From the NCBI GenBank assembly GCA_024644345.1, contig JAHELE010000005.1, positions 1 to 59,063 on the forward strand: a stretch of DNA of 59,063 nt, read 5' to 3'. Position numbers and translations under genes: made by a program. The notes beneath the pieces are model-generated. The model saw only the letters and a list, made by a program, of their open reading frames with translations, had not been told where the DNA came from and did no database searches. Positions 36,195 to 43,659 of this stretch are shown one piece after another. This stretch comes from Actinomycetes bacterium (GTDB lineage Bacteria > Actinomycetota > Actinomycetes > JAHEKZ01). Numbering within the stretch: position 1 is the stretch's first letter; each line of letters starts with the position of its first letter.

Positions 36195-36995
36195 CTAGGG
36201 CCAGGCACCGACCTCGGTGAGCAGCTGCTCCAGCTGACCAGCAAGGGCCGGACCGGAGGCAACCACCGAGCCGTCGGGGCGTTCGGAGACAACCGCCCCG
36301 GCCTCGCGTGCGATCAGTCCCCCTGCCGCCATGTCCCACGGTTGCAGACCTTTTTCGAAGTAGGCGTCAACGCGGCCGGCCGCGACCGAGCACAGGTCGA
36401 CCGCAGCAGCTCCTGCCCGGCGAATGTCGCGTACCCGTCCGACCAGCCGCCCCACAGCCATGCCCTGCTTCGACCGCACCGACGCGTCGTAGGCAAACCC
36501 GGTCGCCACCAACGCCTGGGTGAGGTCGGCGCAGTCCGTGGGCCGGAGCCGACGGCGGGTCCCCTCCTCGTCGCTCCAGGATCCCTGCCCACGGCTGGCC
36601 GAGAACAGCGTGGCCGACGACGGCACCATCACCGCGGCGCCGACCACCTCCCCCCGCCACACTGCAGCAATGCTGACGGCCCAGCCGGGCAGGCCGTACA
36701 GGAAGTTGACCGTCCCGTCGATGGGATCCACGACCCACTCCAGGTCGGCCCCGGTGCCGACGGCGCGCCCCGACTCCTCCCCCCACCACCCGGCACCTGG
36801 GTAGGCCGAGAGCAGCCGGTCGCGAATCAGTTCTTCGGCCTCGCGGTCGGCAGCGGTCACCACGTCGGTCGGACCTGTCTTGGTGTCGGACGCCACCGAT
36901 TCGCGGTCCCGTCTCCACTGCAGCAGGTGCCCCCCGACCTCCCGCGCGGTCGCCGAGCAGAGCGCCCCCAGGGCCTGGGCGTCCGGGGCGTTCAC
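36195..36995 (-). CDS. Inositol-monophosphatase-family phosphatase
   Basis: The protein, about 266 residues from GTG at 36995, has the two metal-binding motifs of the IMPase superfamily. These are WWGEESG (Glu of the first motif) and VVDPIDGTVNFLYGLPGWAVSI, and the C-terminal WDMAAGGLIAREAG completes the set. Possible substrates are inositol monophosphate, histidinol phosphate or a nucleotide phosphate, and sequence alone does not decide. The GTG overlaps the ferrochelatase stop as GTGA, so the two genes are translationally coupled. Confidence 0.92.
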   Translation of the reverse strand: MNAPDAQALGALCSATAREVGGHLLQWRRDRESVASDTKTGPTDVVTAADREAEELIRDRLLSAYPGAGWWGEESGRAVGTGADLEWVVDPIDGTVNFLYGLPGWAVSIAAVWRGEVVGAAVMVPSSATLFSASRGQGSWSDEEGTRRRLRPTDCADLTQALVATGFAYDASVRSKQGMAVGRLVGRVRDIRRAGAAAVDLCSVAAGRVDAYFEKGLQPWDMAAGGLIAREAGAVVSERPDGSVVASGPALAGQLEQLLTEVGAWP

Positions 36996-38104
36996 GGGGC
37001 CGGGGTCGCGTCGGATCCGGCAACGGCTGGATGCGGGTCGCGAAGGTTGGGGCAGCACCCGGCTGCACACCGGTCCGGGCTGGCCGGCAACCCCCCGACT
37101 CGACGGCGTTCCGGGGGCGGTACCCCGTCGAGCCGTTCGCGCACGAGCTCACCCACCATCGCCACCGTGCGTGGATCACTTCCCGGCGTCGCGACCCGGA
37201 CCATGGGCAGTCCGACCTCGTCAGCTGTTGCTCGTGCCTGGGTGTCGAGGTCCCAGAGCACCTCCATGTGGTCTGACACGAATCCGATGGGTATGACGAC
37301 GGCTGCGGTGCAGCCGGAGGCGGCCAGCCCGCGCAGGTGCTCGTCGATATCAGGCTCCAGCCAGGGGATGTGGGGCGGGCCGCTCCTGGACTGGTAGACG
37401 AGATCCCACTCGAGGTGGCAACCGGTGCGTTCGGCAACGGCGGCAGCGACCCACGTGGCCACGTCGCGATGCTGCTGGACATAGGCGCCACCCGGCAGCC
37501 CCGTGCCGGCTCCGCTGCTGTCGGCCATGGCCACGGGGATCGAGTGGGTGGTGAAGACCAGTCGCGCGCCCGAGCGGGTCGCCTCATCGAGTCCACGAAC
37601 GGCGTCCGAGGCGGCATCGGCGAAGGGCTCGACGAAGCCGGGGTGGTTGAAGTAGGGGCCAAGGCGTTCGATCCTTGGACCGCCGCCGATCTCGGTGAGT
37701 GCAGCAGCAAGGTTCTCGCGGTACTGCCGACATCCGCTGTAGGACGAGTAGGCCGAGGTGAAGAAGGCCAGAACGCGGTGGACGCCGTCGGCACGCATCT
37801 GCCGCAGGGTGTCGGCCAGAAACGGGGTCCAGTTCCGGTTTCCCCAGTAGACCGGCAGCTCGATGCCGTGGCGCGGCAGCTCGTCGCGCACAGCGGCGAT
37901 GAACTCCCGGTTCTGCCCGTTGATCGGGCTCACACCGTCGAAGTGGAAGTAGTGCTGCCCGACCTCGCGAAGCCGCTCGTCGGGGATCCCTCGCCCTCGC
38001 GTCACGTTCTGCAGAAACGGAACGACGTCGTCTGGCCCCTCAGGACCCCCGAATGACACCACGAGCAACGCGTCGACGTCGGTGCCCTTCGCCCCATCAG
38101 TCAT
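36992..38104 (-). CDS. hemH: Ferrochelatase (coproporphyrin III ferrochelatase, CpfC)
   Basis: The 370-residue protein inserts Fe(II) into coproporphyrin III in the same route as HemY and HemQ. It shows LLVVSFGGPEGPDDVVPFLQNVTRGR, RVLAFFTSAYSSYSGCRQYREN, VFTTHSIPVAMAD with the catalytic His, and WLEPDIDEHLRGLAASG. It has a Cys-rich end (DRCAAGCCPN) plus an internal Cys in SGCRQY. Actinobacterial enzymes use such Cys to bind a [2Fe-2S] cluster, so one is likely here. The start is placed at ATG 38104. The track's 38146 adds residues without a ribosome site. The IMPase-like gene is coupled downstream. Confidence 0.94.
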   Translation of the reverse strand: MTDGAKGTDVDALLVVSFGGPEGPDDVVPFLQNVTRGRGIPDERLREVGQHYFHFDGVSPINGQNREFIAAVRDELPRHGIELPVYWGNRNWTPFLADTLRQMRADGVHRVLAFFTSAYSSYSGCRQYRENLAAALTEIGGGPRIERLGPYFNHPGFVEPFADAASDAVRGLDEATRSGARLVFTTHSIPVAMADSSGAGTGLPGGAYVQQHRDVATWVAAAVAERTGCHLEWDLVYQSRSGPPHIPWLEPDIDEHLRGLAASGCTAAVVIPIGFVSDHMEVLWDLDTQARATADEVGLPMVRVATPGSDPRTVAMVGELVRERLDGVPPPERRRVGGLPASPDRCAAGCCPNLRDPHPAVAGSDATPAP

Positions 38105-38183
38105 GGAGGCATCTTGGCAGCAAAGCCGATGATTCGCGCTGCCCACGGCGCCCGAGGCGCAACCTCGCCGATACCGTGACCGA

Positions 38184-39407
38184 ATGGCCAGTCCGTACGC
38201 TCAGCTGCTACGGACGCCGCACGCCTGGCCCTTCTCACTCGCGGGGTTCTTCGCCCGCCTTCCGTTGGCCATGGGCGGCCTCGCCCTGTTCCTCCTGATG
38301 GCCGACATCACCGACTCGTACTACCTCGCCGGTGCCGTCGACGCGACATACATCCTGGTCGGGTCACTCGCCGCTCCAGCCATCGCCATCTTGATCGACC
38401 GCTACGGACAGCGCCGCGTGATCGGTCCGCAGATCACCGTCCATGTTCTGGGCATCGTCACCTTGCTGCTACTGGCCGCCTCTGACGCGCCACTCCCGGC
38501 GTTCTTCCTCGCCGCAGCTGTGTCGGGGGCCGCGTTACCTGTGGTCGGGGCCGCCGTGCGGGCCAGGTGGTCGTACGTCCTGGGCACCTCTCCCCTGCTC
38601 CGCTCGGCCTACTCGTGGGAGTCCGTGGTCGACGAGTTCGTCTTCATCGTCGGGCCGCCGCTCGCGGCGGGCGTGGCAGCCAGCGTCGGAGCCCCGTCGG
38701 CCCTGGCGCTCACCGCCGTGATCGGCGCCAGCGGCACGGCCGCGTTCCTCGCTCAGCGGTCGACCGAGCCCGCGCCACAGTCCGGCCACCGCTTCGGCGG
38801 CCGCCTGGCCATCGCCTACCCCGGAATGCCGGCGGTGCTGGTGGTCATGACGATGCTCGGCGTGGTGTTCGCCGGGGTCGAGGTGACGGTGATCGCCACG
38901 GCCCGGGAGGGCGGCAGCATCGCGGCCGCCGGCGTGGTGTTGGCCCTCTGGTCGGTCAGCTCGATGCTCTCCGGCCTCGTGATCGGAGGTATGCAACGCC
39001 TCCCCCCGTTGCACGTCCAGCTGGTGGCTGGAACCGCAGCAACCGCACTGCTGCTGGCCCCCCTGCTGGTCGTGCAGTCGCTGCCCGGGATCGCTGCGGT
39101 GCTTCTCTTCGCCGGTGCCGGGGTCTCACCTGCCCTCATCGCCGGGTTCGCGCTGGCGGCGCGCCTTGTTCCCAGCACTGCTCTCACACAGTCGCTCACC
39201 TGGAGCTCAACGGCGATCGGCGTGGGGTTTGCCATCGGGTCGCCGGCGAGCGGCCGTCTCGTCGACGAGATCTCGATCAATGCCGGCTTCTGGGTGGCGA
39301 TGACCGCTGGAGTAGTCGCCACGCTCGCAGGACTGATCGGACTGCGCAGCACGGCCCACGAGTACTCCGATCCTGGGGAGACCGCCGAGGGCGTGCCCGA
39401 GGTGTGA
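38184..39407 (+). CDS. MFS transporter
   Basis: The 407-residue protein has about twelve transmembrane helices in two halves. An MFS-type loop after helix 2 is IDRYGQRRVIGPQ, and the centre has EPAPQSGHRFGGRLAI. No substrate is evident. Proteins of this shape are usually secondary exporters of small molecules. It diverges from hemH across 79 bases and ends 13 bases before sepH. No regulator sits beside it. Confidence 0.87.
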   Translation: MASPYAQLLRTPHAWPFSLAGFFARLPLAMGGLALFLLMADITDSYYLAGAVDATYILVGSLAAPAIAILIDRYGQRRVIGPQITVHVLGIVTLLLLAASDAPLPAFFLAAAVSGAALPVVGAAVRARWSYVLGTSPLLRSAYSWESVVDEFVFIVGPPLAAGVAASVGAPSALALTAVIGASGTAAFLAQRSTEPAPQSGHRFGGRLAIAYPGMPAVLVVMTMLGVVFAGVEVTVIATAREGGSIAAAGVVLALWSVSSMLSGLVIGGMQRLPPLHVQLVAGTAATALLLAPLLVVQSLPGIAAVLLFAGAGVSPALIAGFALAARLVPSTALTQSLTWSSTAIGVGFAIGSPASGRLVDEISINAGFWVAMTAGVVATLAGLIGLRSTAHEYSDPGETAEGVPEV

Positions 39408-39420
39408 CATTCTTGCGGCC

Positions 39421-40221
39421 ATGGCAGATCTACGACTGGTCGGCATCACCGACGACGGCGCTCGGTTGATCCTCGAGCGTGCGGACGGCGAGCGTGAACA
39501 CGTCGTGGTCGACGAGCGCCTGCGCTCATTGCTGATCCGGCGGTCGACCGCGGCAACGCAGACCCAGATCGATCTGGAGAGTCGGCTCACGCCTCGCGAG
39601 ATCCAGGCCCGGATCCGGGGTGGTCAAAGCATGCAGGAGGTCGCGAACGAGGCAGGCATCACCGTCGAACGCGTGGAACGGTTCGCCGGCCCGATCCTGC
39701 ACGAACGCGAGCACATCGCCCAAGAGGCGGCCAAGGTGAGTGTCGGACGCGACGACCACGGCGCCGTCATGCTGCTCGGCGAGCTCGTCGGCCAGCGTCT
39801 CGAAGCACGCGGCGTACCCCGGGACGGGATGCAGTGGGACGCCTGGCGCCGCGACGACGGTGGCTGGGAAGTTCGGCTCGACTACCTGGCCGGCGGCAAG
39901 GAGCGCTCGGCTGAGTGGGTGTACGACCCGGCGCGGCGCACCATGACTGCTGATGACGACGAAGCCCGCTGGCTGATCGAGGAAGAGACCGGAGCGGCCG
40001 TTACACCGCTGCGATCGGTTCGCGTCGAAGAGGCCGTCGAGGAGCCACCTGGCGATGAGGCAGTTGTCGACGAGCCAGTGAAGTCAGGCACCCAGGAGGC
40101 GATCGACACCCTGCTCAAGGGACGCGAGACCGTTCCCGACTCACCGCCGGCCAAGCGGAAGAAAAAGGCGTCGGTCCCCAGCTGGGATGAGATCTTGTTC
40201 GGCTCGCGCAAGCCCGAGTAG
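39421..40221 (+). CDS. sepH: Septation protein SepH (DUF3071)
   Basis: The 266-residue protein matches SepH of Streptomyces and mycobacteria, a DUF3071 protein that binds FtsZ and promotes Z-ring assembly. The N-terminus MADLRLVGITDDGARLILE and DLESRLTPREIQARIRGGQSMQEVANEAGITVERVERFAGPI contain the helix-turn-helix-like motif of the family. The rest is acidic and Pro/Lys-rich, as expected, and ends PSWDEILFGSRKPE. It is 13 bases after the MFS gene and may share a transcript. Confidence 0.92.
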   Translation: MADLRLVGITDDGARLILERADGEREHVVVDERLRSLLIRRSTAATQTQIDLESRLTPREIQARIRGGQSMQEVANEAGITVERVERFAGPILHEREHIAQEAAKVSVGRDDHGAVMLLGELVGQRLEARGVPRDGMQWDAWRRDDGGWEVRLDYLAGGKERSAEWVYDPARRTMTADDDEARWLIEEETGAAVTPLRSVRVEEAVEEPPGDEAVVDEPVKSGTQEAIDTLLKGRETVPDSPPAKRKKKASVPSWDEILFGSRKPE

Positions 40222-40234
40222 CCGGCCGAGTACG

Positions 40235-40828
40235 TCAGCGGCTGGTGACCTGCGACAAGGTGCGGGCGAACGCGACCGCCTGCTCGACGCCTTCAACTCC
40301 ATCGGCGGCAACGGAGACCCGCACCGAGAAGTCGTCGACCGTCGAACTTCCCGTGTAGCCGTGGTCGGCCTCGCAGTCCGGGTCGCCACACGTTGCGGGC
40401 TCGAGGTCAAGCCGAGTGATCGCTCCCCAGCCCGCACTGATGACCACCTCTCGCGGAAGCGCGCCGGCGTCGTGGCTGGCGGGGTCGTCGACCACGTGGC
40501 TGACGACGACCGAGGTGAGCCGGTCGATGCGCACCGCCTCGGTACTGGTGGCCGCATGGGGCTGGCCGGTCATCTCATCAGCCGGATAGTCGTCGGTGTG
40601 GCCGATGACGAGCCGAGTCGGGGTCAGCAGGACGACGGTCAGGTGACGCTTGAGCTCATCGCGGTCGAACGTGGCCTCGTGGTGTACGAGGAACGAGGTG
40701 ATGGGTTCGTCGGCCACTGCCAGGACCAGCGAGTGCAGCACCACGTTGGGGTAGTAGCCGCACCGCTCAACGGCCGTCCTGAGATCGCTCTGTTGCTGGG
40801 CGGGTGTCGTCACCGGAAGATCGGTCAT
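40235..40828 (-). CDS. DUF5998 family protein
   Basis: The 197-residue protein (ATG at 40828) matches the actinobacterial DUF5998. Segments are RTAVERCGYYPNVVLHSLVLA, TSFLVHHEATFDRDEL, HLTVVLLTPTRLVIGHTDD and the Cys-containing ATCGDPDCEADHGYTG. The final helix is GVEQAVAFARTLSQVT. Function is unknown. The gene is convergent with sepH, 13 bases apart, and follows the Pat gene by 41 bases on the same strand. Confidence 0.87.
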   Translation of the reverse strand: MTDLPVTTPAQQQSDLRTAVERCGYYPNVVLHSLVLAVADEPITSFLVHHEATFDRDELKRHLTVVLLTPTRLVIGHTDDYPADEMTGQPHAATSTEAVRIDRLTSVVVSHVVDDPASHDAGALPREVVISAGWGAITRLDLEPATCGDPDCEADHGYTGSSTVDDFSVRVSVAADGVEGVEQAVAFARTLSQVTSR

Positions 40829-40869
40829 GACCCCCATTGTGGCACCGGCCACCCACGACGTAGCCCAGG

Positions 40870-43545
40870 TCAGCCAAGGAGCCGCCGGGCCGGCAGGTCG
40901 GTGCGGGTCTGAGGACCCCGCACCGTGATCGTGGCTCCAAGCACGGCGACACCTTCCGCGGACGCCACCACCGGGCGCAACACCAGGTGGGCGACCTCGG
41001 GAAGGTCATCGGCCAGACGCGCCGCCCGGGCCACGAGATCCCCGAGCTGGTCGCGGTCCACGGCGCGGCCGGACGGGCCCAGACGCAACAGACCAGCGGC
41101 AGCCGGGCGGTCGAGAAGCTGCTGGATGTCGTGCTCGGAGAGCGGTGGCACGGCATAGGCACGATCGCCCATCACGTCGTACGCCACACCACTGAGCCCG
41201 AACGCAACCACCGGACCGAACAGCGGGTCCTCAATGGTTTCGAGCACCGTCGACACCCCGGCGTCAGCCTGACGCTGCACAACCAGGCGGTCGTAGTCGA
41301 GGCGGCCGAGATCTGCCAGTCTGGCGTTGAACTGGTAGCGCAGCTCGGCCTCGTCGACGATGTCGAAGTAGACGCCGCCGAGGTCGCTCCGCAGCCTCAG
41401 GTAGTCGTCAACGGTCTTCAGCACGACCGGGTATCCGAGCTCGGCGGCCGCCACGGCGGCCTGGTCCGGTGTACGTGCGGTCCGGCGCGGCCAGACGTGG
41501 ATCCCGTAGTGGGCGAGGAGGCTGGCCGTCTCGCTCTCGGTGAGCACGCGTTCATCGTCACCCTCGCCGAGCCGCTCCCCCACCTGCCTGCGTGCGCCCT
41601 CCACGTCGATCCCCGTGGGGACGACGGGAGTATCCGTCGCATGCGCCCGCCACTGGACGTGGCGATGGACGGCCGCCAGCGCACGAACCGCGTCCTCGAC
41701 CGCCGGGTAGGTCGGCACCGCCCCGACCTGGGGTCGGCCGGATGTCAGTCGGTCCAGCAGCCGGTGGGTCCCCTCGACGGCAAACATCACGCCGAGGATG
41801 GGCGTGTGCGCCCGTGCAGCGACACGGAGCACGGCAGCGGCGGCCCTGGCCCCGGTGTCATGCAGTCCCGGGACATACATCGCGAGGATGGCATCGACAG
41901 CCGGGTCGTCAGCTGCCGCCGCCAGGGCACGCTCGAACTCGTCCGGCTTGGAGTCCGGACCGAAGACGATCGGCGGATCGACCCACTGCAGCCCCGCACT
42001 GTCGACGGCGTCAGCCGCCATCAACGTCATCGCATCGGAGTTGCTCATGGCCAGCACCCGGTTGCCCGCGGGCAGCGGTTGGTGGGCCAACAGCTGGGCG
42101 ACGTCATACATCTCTGCGATCGTCTCGGTTCGGATCACGCCGGACTGGATGAACGTCTGCTCGACCGCCTCGGCGTCCAGACCCGTGGTCCGTACCGCAT
42201 GCCCGAGCGGAGCTCCCTGGGTCGAGCGCCCGGCCTTCACGGCGATGACGGGTGTGCGGACGCCCAGGCGGCGGGCGATCCGACTGAACTTGCGTGGGTT
42301 GCCGATCGACTCCAGGTACAGCATGACGAGCTCGGTGGCCTCGTCGTCCTCCCAGTACTGGAGGAGGTCGTTGCCGCTGATGTCGGCGCGGTTTCCGGCC
42401 GAGACGAAGGTCGAAATACCAAGGCCGCGCTTGGTGGCTGCCTCCAGAAGGGCCACGCCGGGCGCCCCGGACTGCGCGAAGAATCCCACCTGACCCCGGG
42501 TCGGCAGATGCGGGGACAGCGAGGCGTTGAGTCGGACGTCCGGATCGGTGTTGATGAAGCCGAGGGCATTCGGTCCGAGCACGCGAAGGCCCAGCTCTCT
42601 AGCTGTTCTCAGCAGCGCCTGCTGGGCCGCCCACCCCTCTGCCCCGCTCTCGCCGAAGCCGCTGGAGACGACCACCAGGCTCTGGACCCGGGCGGCGGCG
42701 GCGTCGTGGACGACCTCGACGACCGTGTCGGCGGGCGTCGCCACGATCGCGAGGTCGAGTGGCCCCGGTGCCTCCTTCAGCGTGGGGTAGCAGGGCAGGC
42801 CGGCGACCTCGCCCTCGGCGTTGGGGTTGATCGCGACCACCGGACCGGGGAACCCACCCTCCACCACGTGGCGAGCCAGGGCGTAGCCGATCGACTGCGG
42901 GTTGCGGCTGGCGCCCACGATGGCCACCGACCGGGGACTGACCAGCCGGGCAATCGAGGATGCCTCGGACCGCTGCTCGCGAGCATGGGTCACCGCCAAG
43001 GAGGACGCCGTGGGGGTGATGTCGAACGACAGGGCGATGAATCCTTCGTCCCTGGCGAACTCCGCCTGGTAACCGGCGTGCTCAAAGATTTCCAGCATCC
43101 GCGCGTTCTCCGGCAGCACCTCTGCGACGAACCGACGGATCCCGCGTTCCCTCGCGGCCTGAGCGATGTGCTCGAGGAAGATGGTGCCGAGGCCGCGTCC
43201 CTGATGCTCGTCCTCGATGACGAAGGCGACCTCGGCCTCTTGAGGAGCGACCCGTTCGTAGCGGACGACGCCGATGACGGCGTCGCCGATCGTGGCGACG
43301 AGTGCCACCCGGTCGCGGTAGTCCACTGTGGTGAACCGTTCCACGTCGCGGTCGGAGAGCTGGGGGTACGGAGCGAAGAAGCGGTAGTAGACCGTCTTCG
43401 GTGAGAGGCGCCCGTGCAGCGCTACCAACGCGGCCGCGTCGTCGGGGACGATCGGACGCAGATGGCAGGTGCCGCCGTCGCGAAGAACGACATCGGCCTC
43501 CCACGACCGCGGGTAGGCAGCAGGGGCATCGGCCACGGGGCACAC
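40870..43545 (-). CDS. Pat-type protein lysine acetyltransferase with inactive NDP-forming acyl-CoA synthetase domains
   Basis: The 891-residue protein has the domain order GNAT, CoA-binding, succinyl-CoA ligase-like, ATP-grasp. The GNAT part (about 20-170) includes DEHQGRGLGTIFLEHIAQAA and HAGYQAEFARDEGFIALS. The CoA-binding part includes VAIVGASRNPQSIGYALARHV. The ATP-grasp part includes ASLLAHYGIHVWPRR. Active ADP-forming synthetases have a catalytic His in a SHTG motif. Here it is RTTG (GHAVRTTGLDAEAVEQTF), so the synthetase half is likely a sensor, as in Pat proteins. The family acetylates enzymes such as acetyl-CoA synthetase. It is divergent from parC. Confidence 0.9.
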   Translation of the reverse strand: MCPVADAPAAYPRSWEADVVLRDGGTCHLRPIVPDDAAALVALHGRLSPKTVYYRFFAPYPQLSDRDVERFTTVDYRDRVALVATIGDAVIGVVRYERVAPQEAEVAFVIEDEHQGRGLGTIFLEHIAQAARERGIRRFVAEVLPENARMLEIFEHAGYQAEFARDEGFIALSFDITPTASSLAVTHAREQRSEASSIARLVSPRSVAIVGASRNPQSIGYALARHVVEGGFPGPVVAINPNAEGEVAGLPCYPTLKEAPGPLDLAIVATPADTVVEVVHDAAAARVQSLVVVSSGFGESGAEGWAAQQALLRTARELGLRVLGPNALGFINTDPDVRLNASLSPHLPTRGQVGFFAQSGAPGVALLEAATKRGLGISTFVSAGNRADISGNDLLQYWEDDEATELVMLYLESIGNPRKFSRIARRLGVRTPVIAVKAGRSTQGAPLGHAVRTTGLDAEAVEQTFIQSGVIRTETIAEMYDVAQLLAHQPLPAGNRVLAMSNSDAMTLMAADAVDSAGLQWVDPPIVFGPDSKPDEFERALAAAADDPAVDAILAMYVPGLHDTGARAAAAVLRVAARAHTPILGVMFAVEGTHRLLDRLTSGRPQVGAVPTYPAVEDAVRALAAVHRHVQWRAHATDTPVVPTGIDVEGARRQVGERLGEGDDERVLTESETASLLAHYGIHVWPRRTARTPDQAAVAAAELGYPVVLKTVDDYLRLRSDLGGVYFDIVDEAELRYQFNARLADLGRLDYDRLVVQRQADAGVSTVLETIEDPLFGPVVAFGLSGVAYDVMGDRAYAVPPLSEHDIQQLLDRPAAAGLLRLGPSGRAVDRDQLGDLVARAARLADDLPEVAHLVLRPVVASAEGVAVLGATITVRGPQTRTDLPARRLLG

Positions 43546-43659
43546 GCTACTGCCTGTCTGGAGTCTGGCCGGTACTCCGCGGGTCGCCTCTGCAGCCGAG
43601 GGGGCGACGGGAGAGACTGACCTCGACCACCGCCGTCAAGCCCTGGAGCCCAGCCCCGC
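43546..43659. promoter_or_regulatory. Divergent intergenic region Pat gene / parC
   Basis: These 114 bases separate the Pat gene and parC, which start in opposite directions, so both promoters should lie here. I see no strong palindrome or clear -10/-35 pair. Ribosome sites are weak. Confidence 0.4.

Noticed and set aside
35889-37397. 502-codon plus-strand ORF
   Set aside because: Overlaps the carbonic anhydrase homologue, IMPase-like and ferrochelatase genes in other frames.
40987-43404. 805-codon plus-strand ORF
   Set aside because: Lies antisense to the Pat gene, whose domains are clear. The translation is Arg/His/Gly-rich with no motif.
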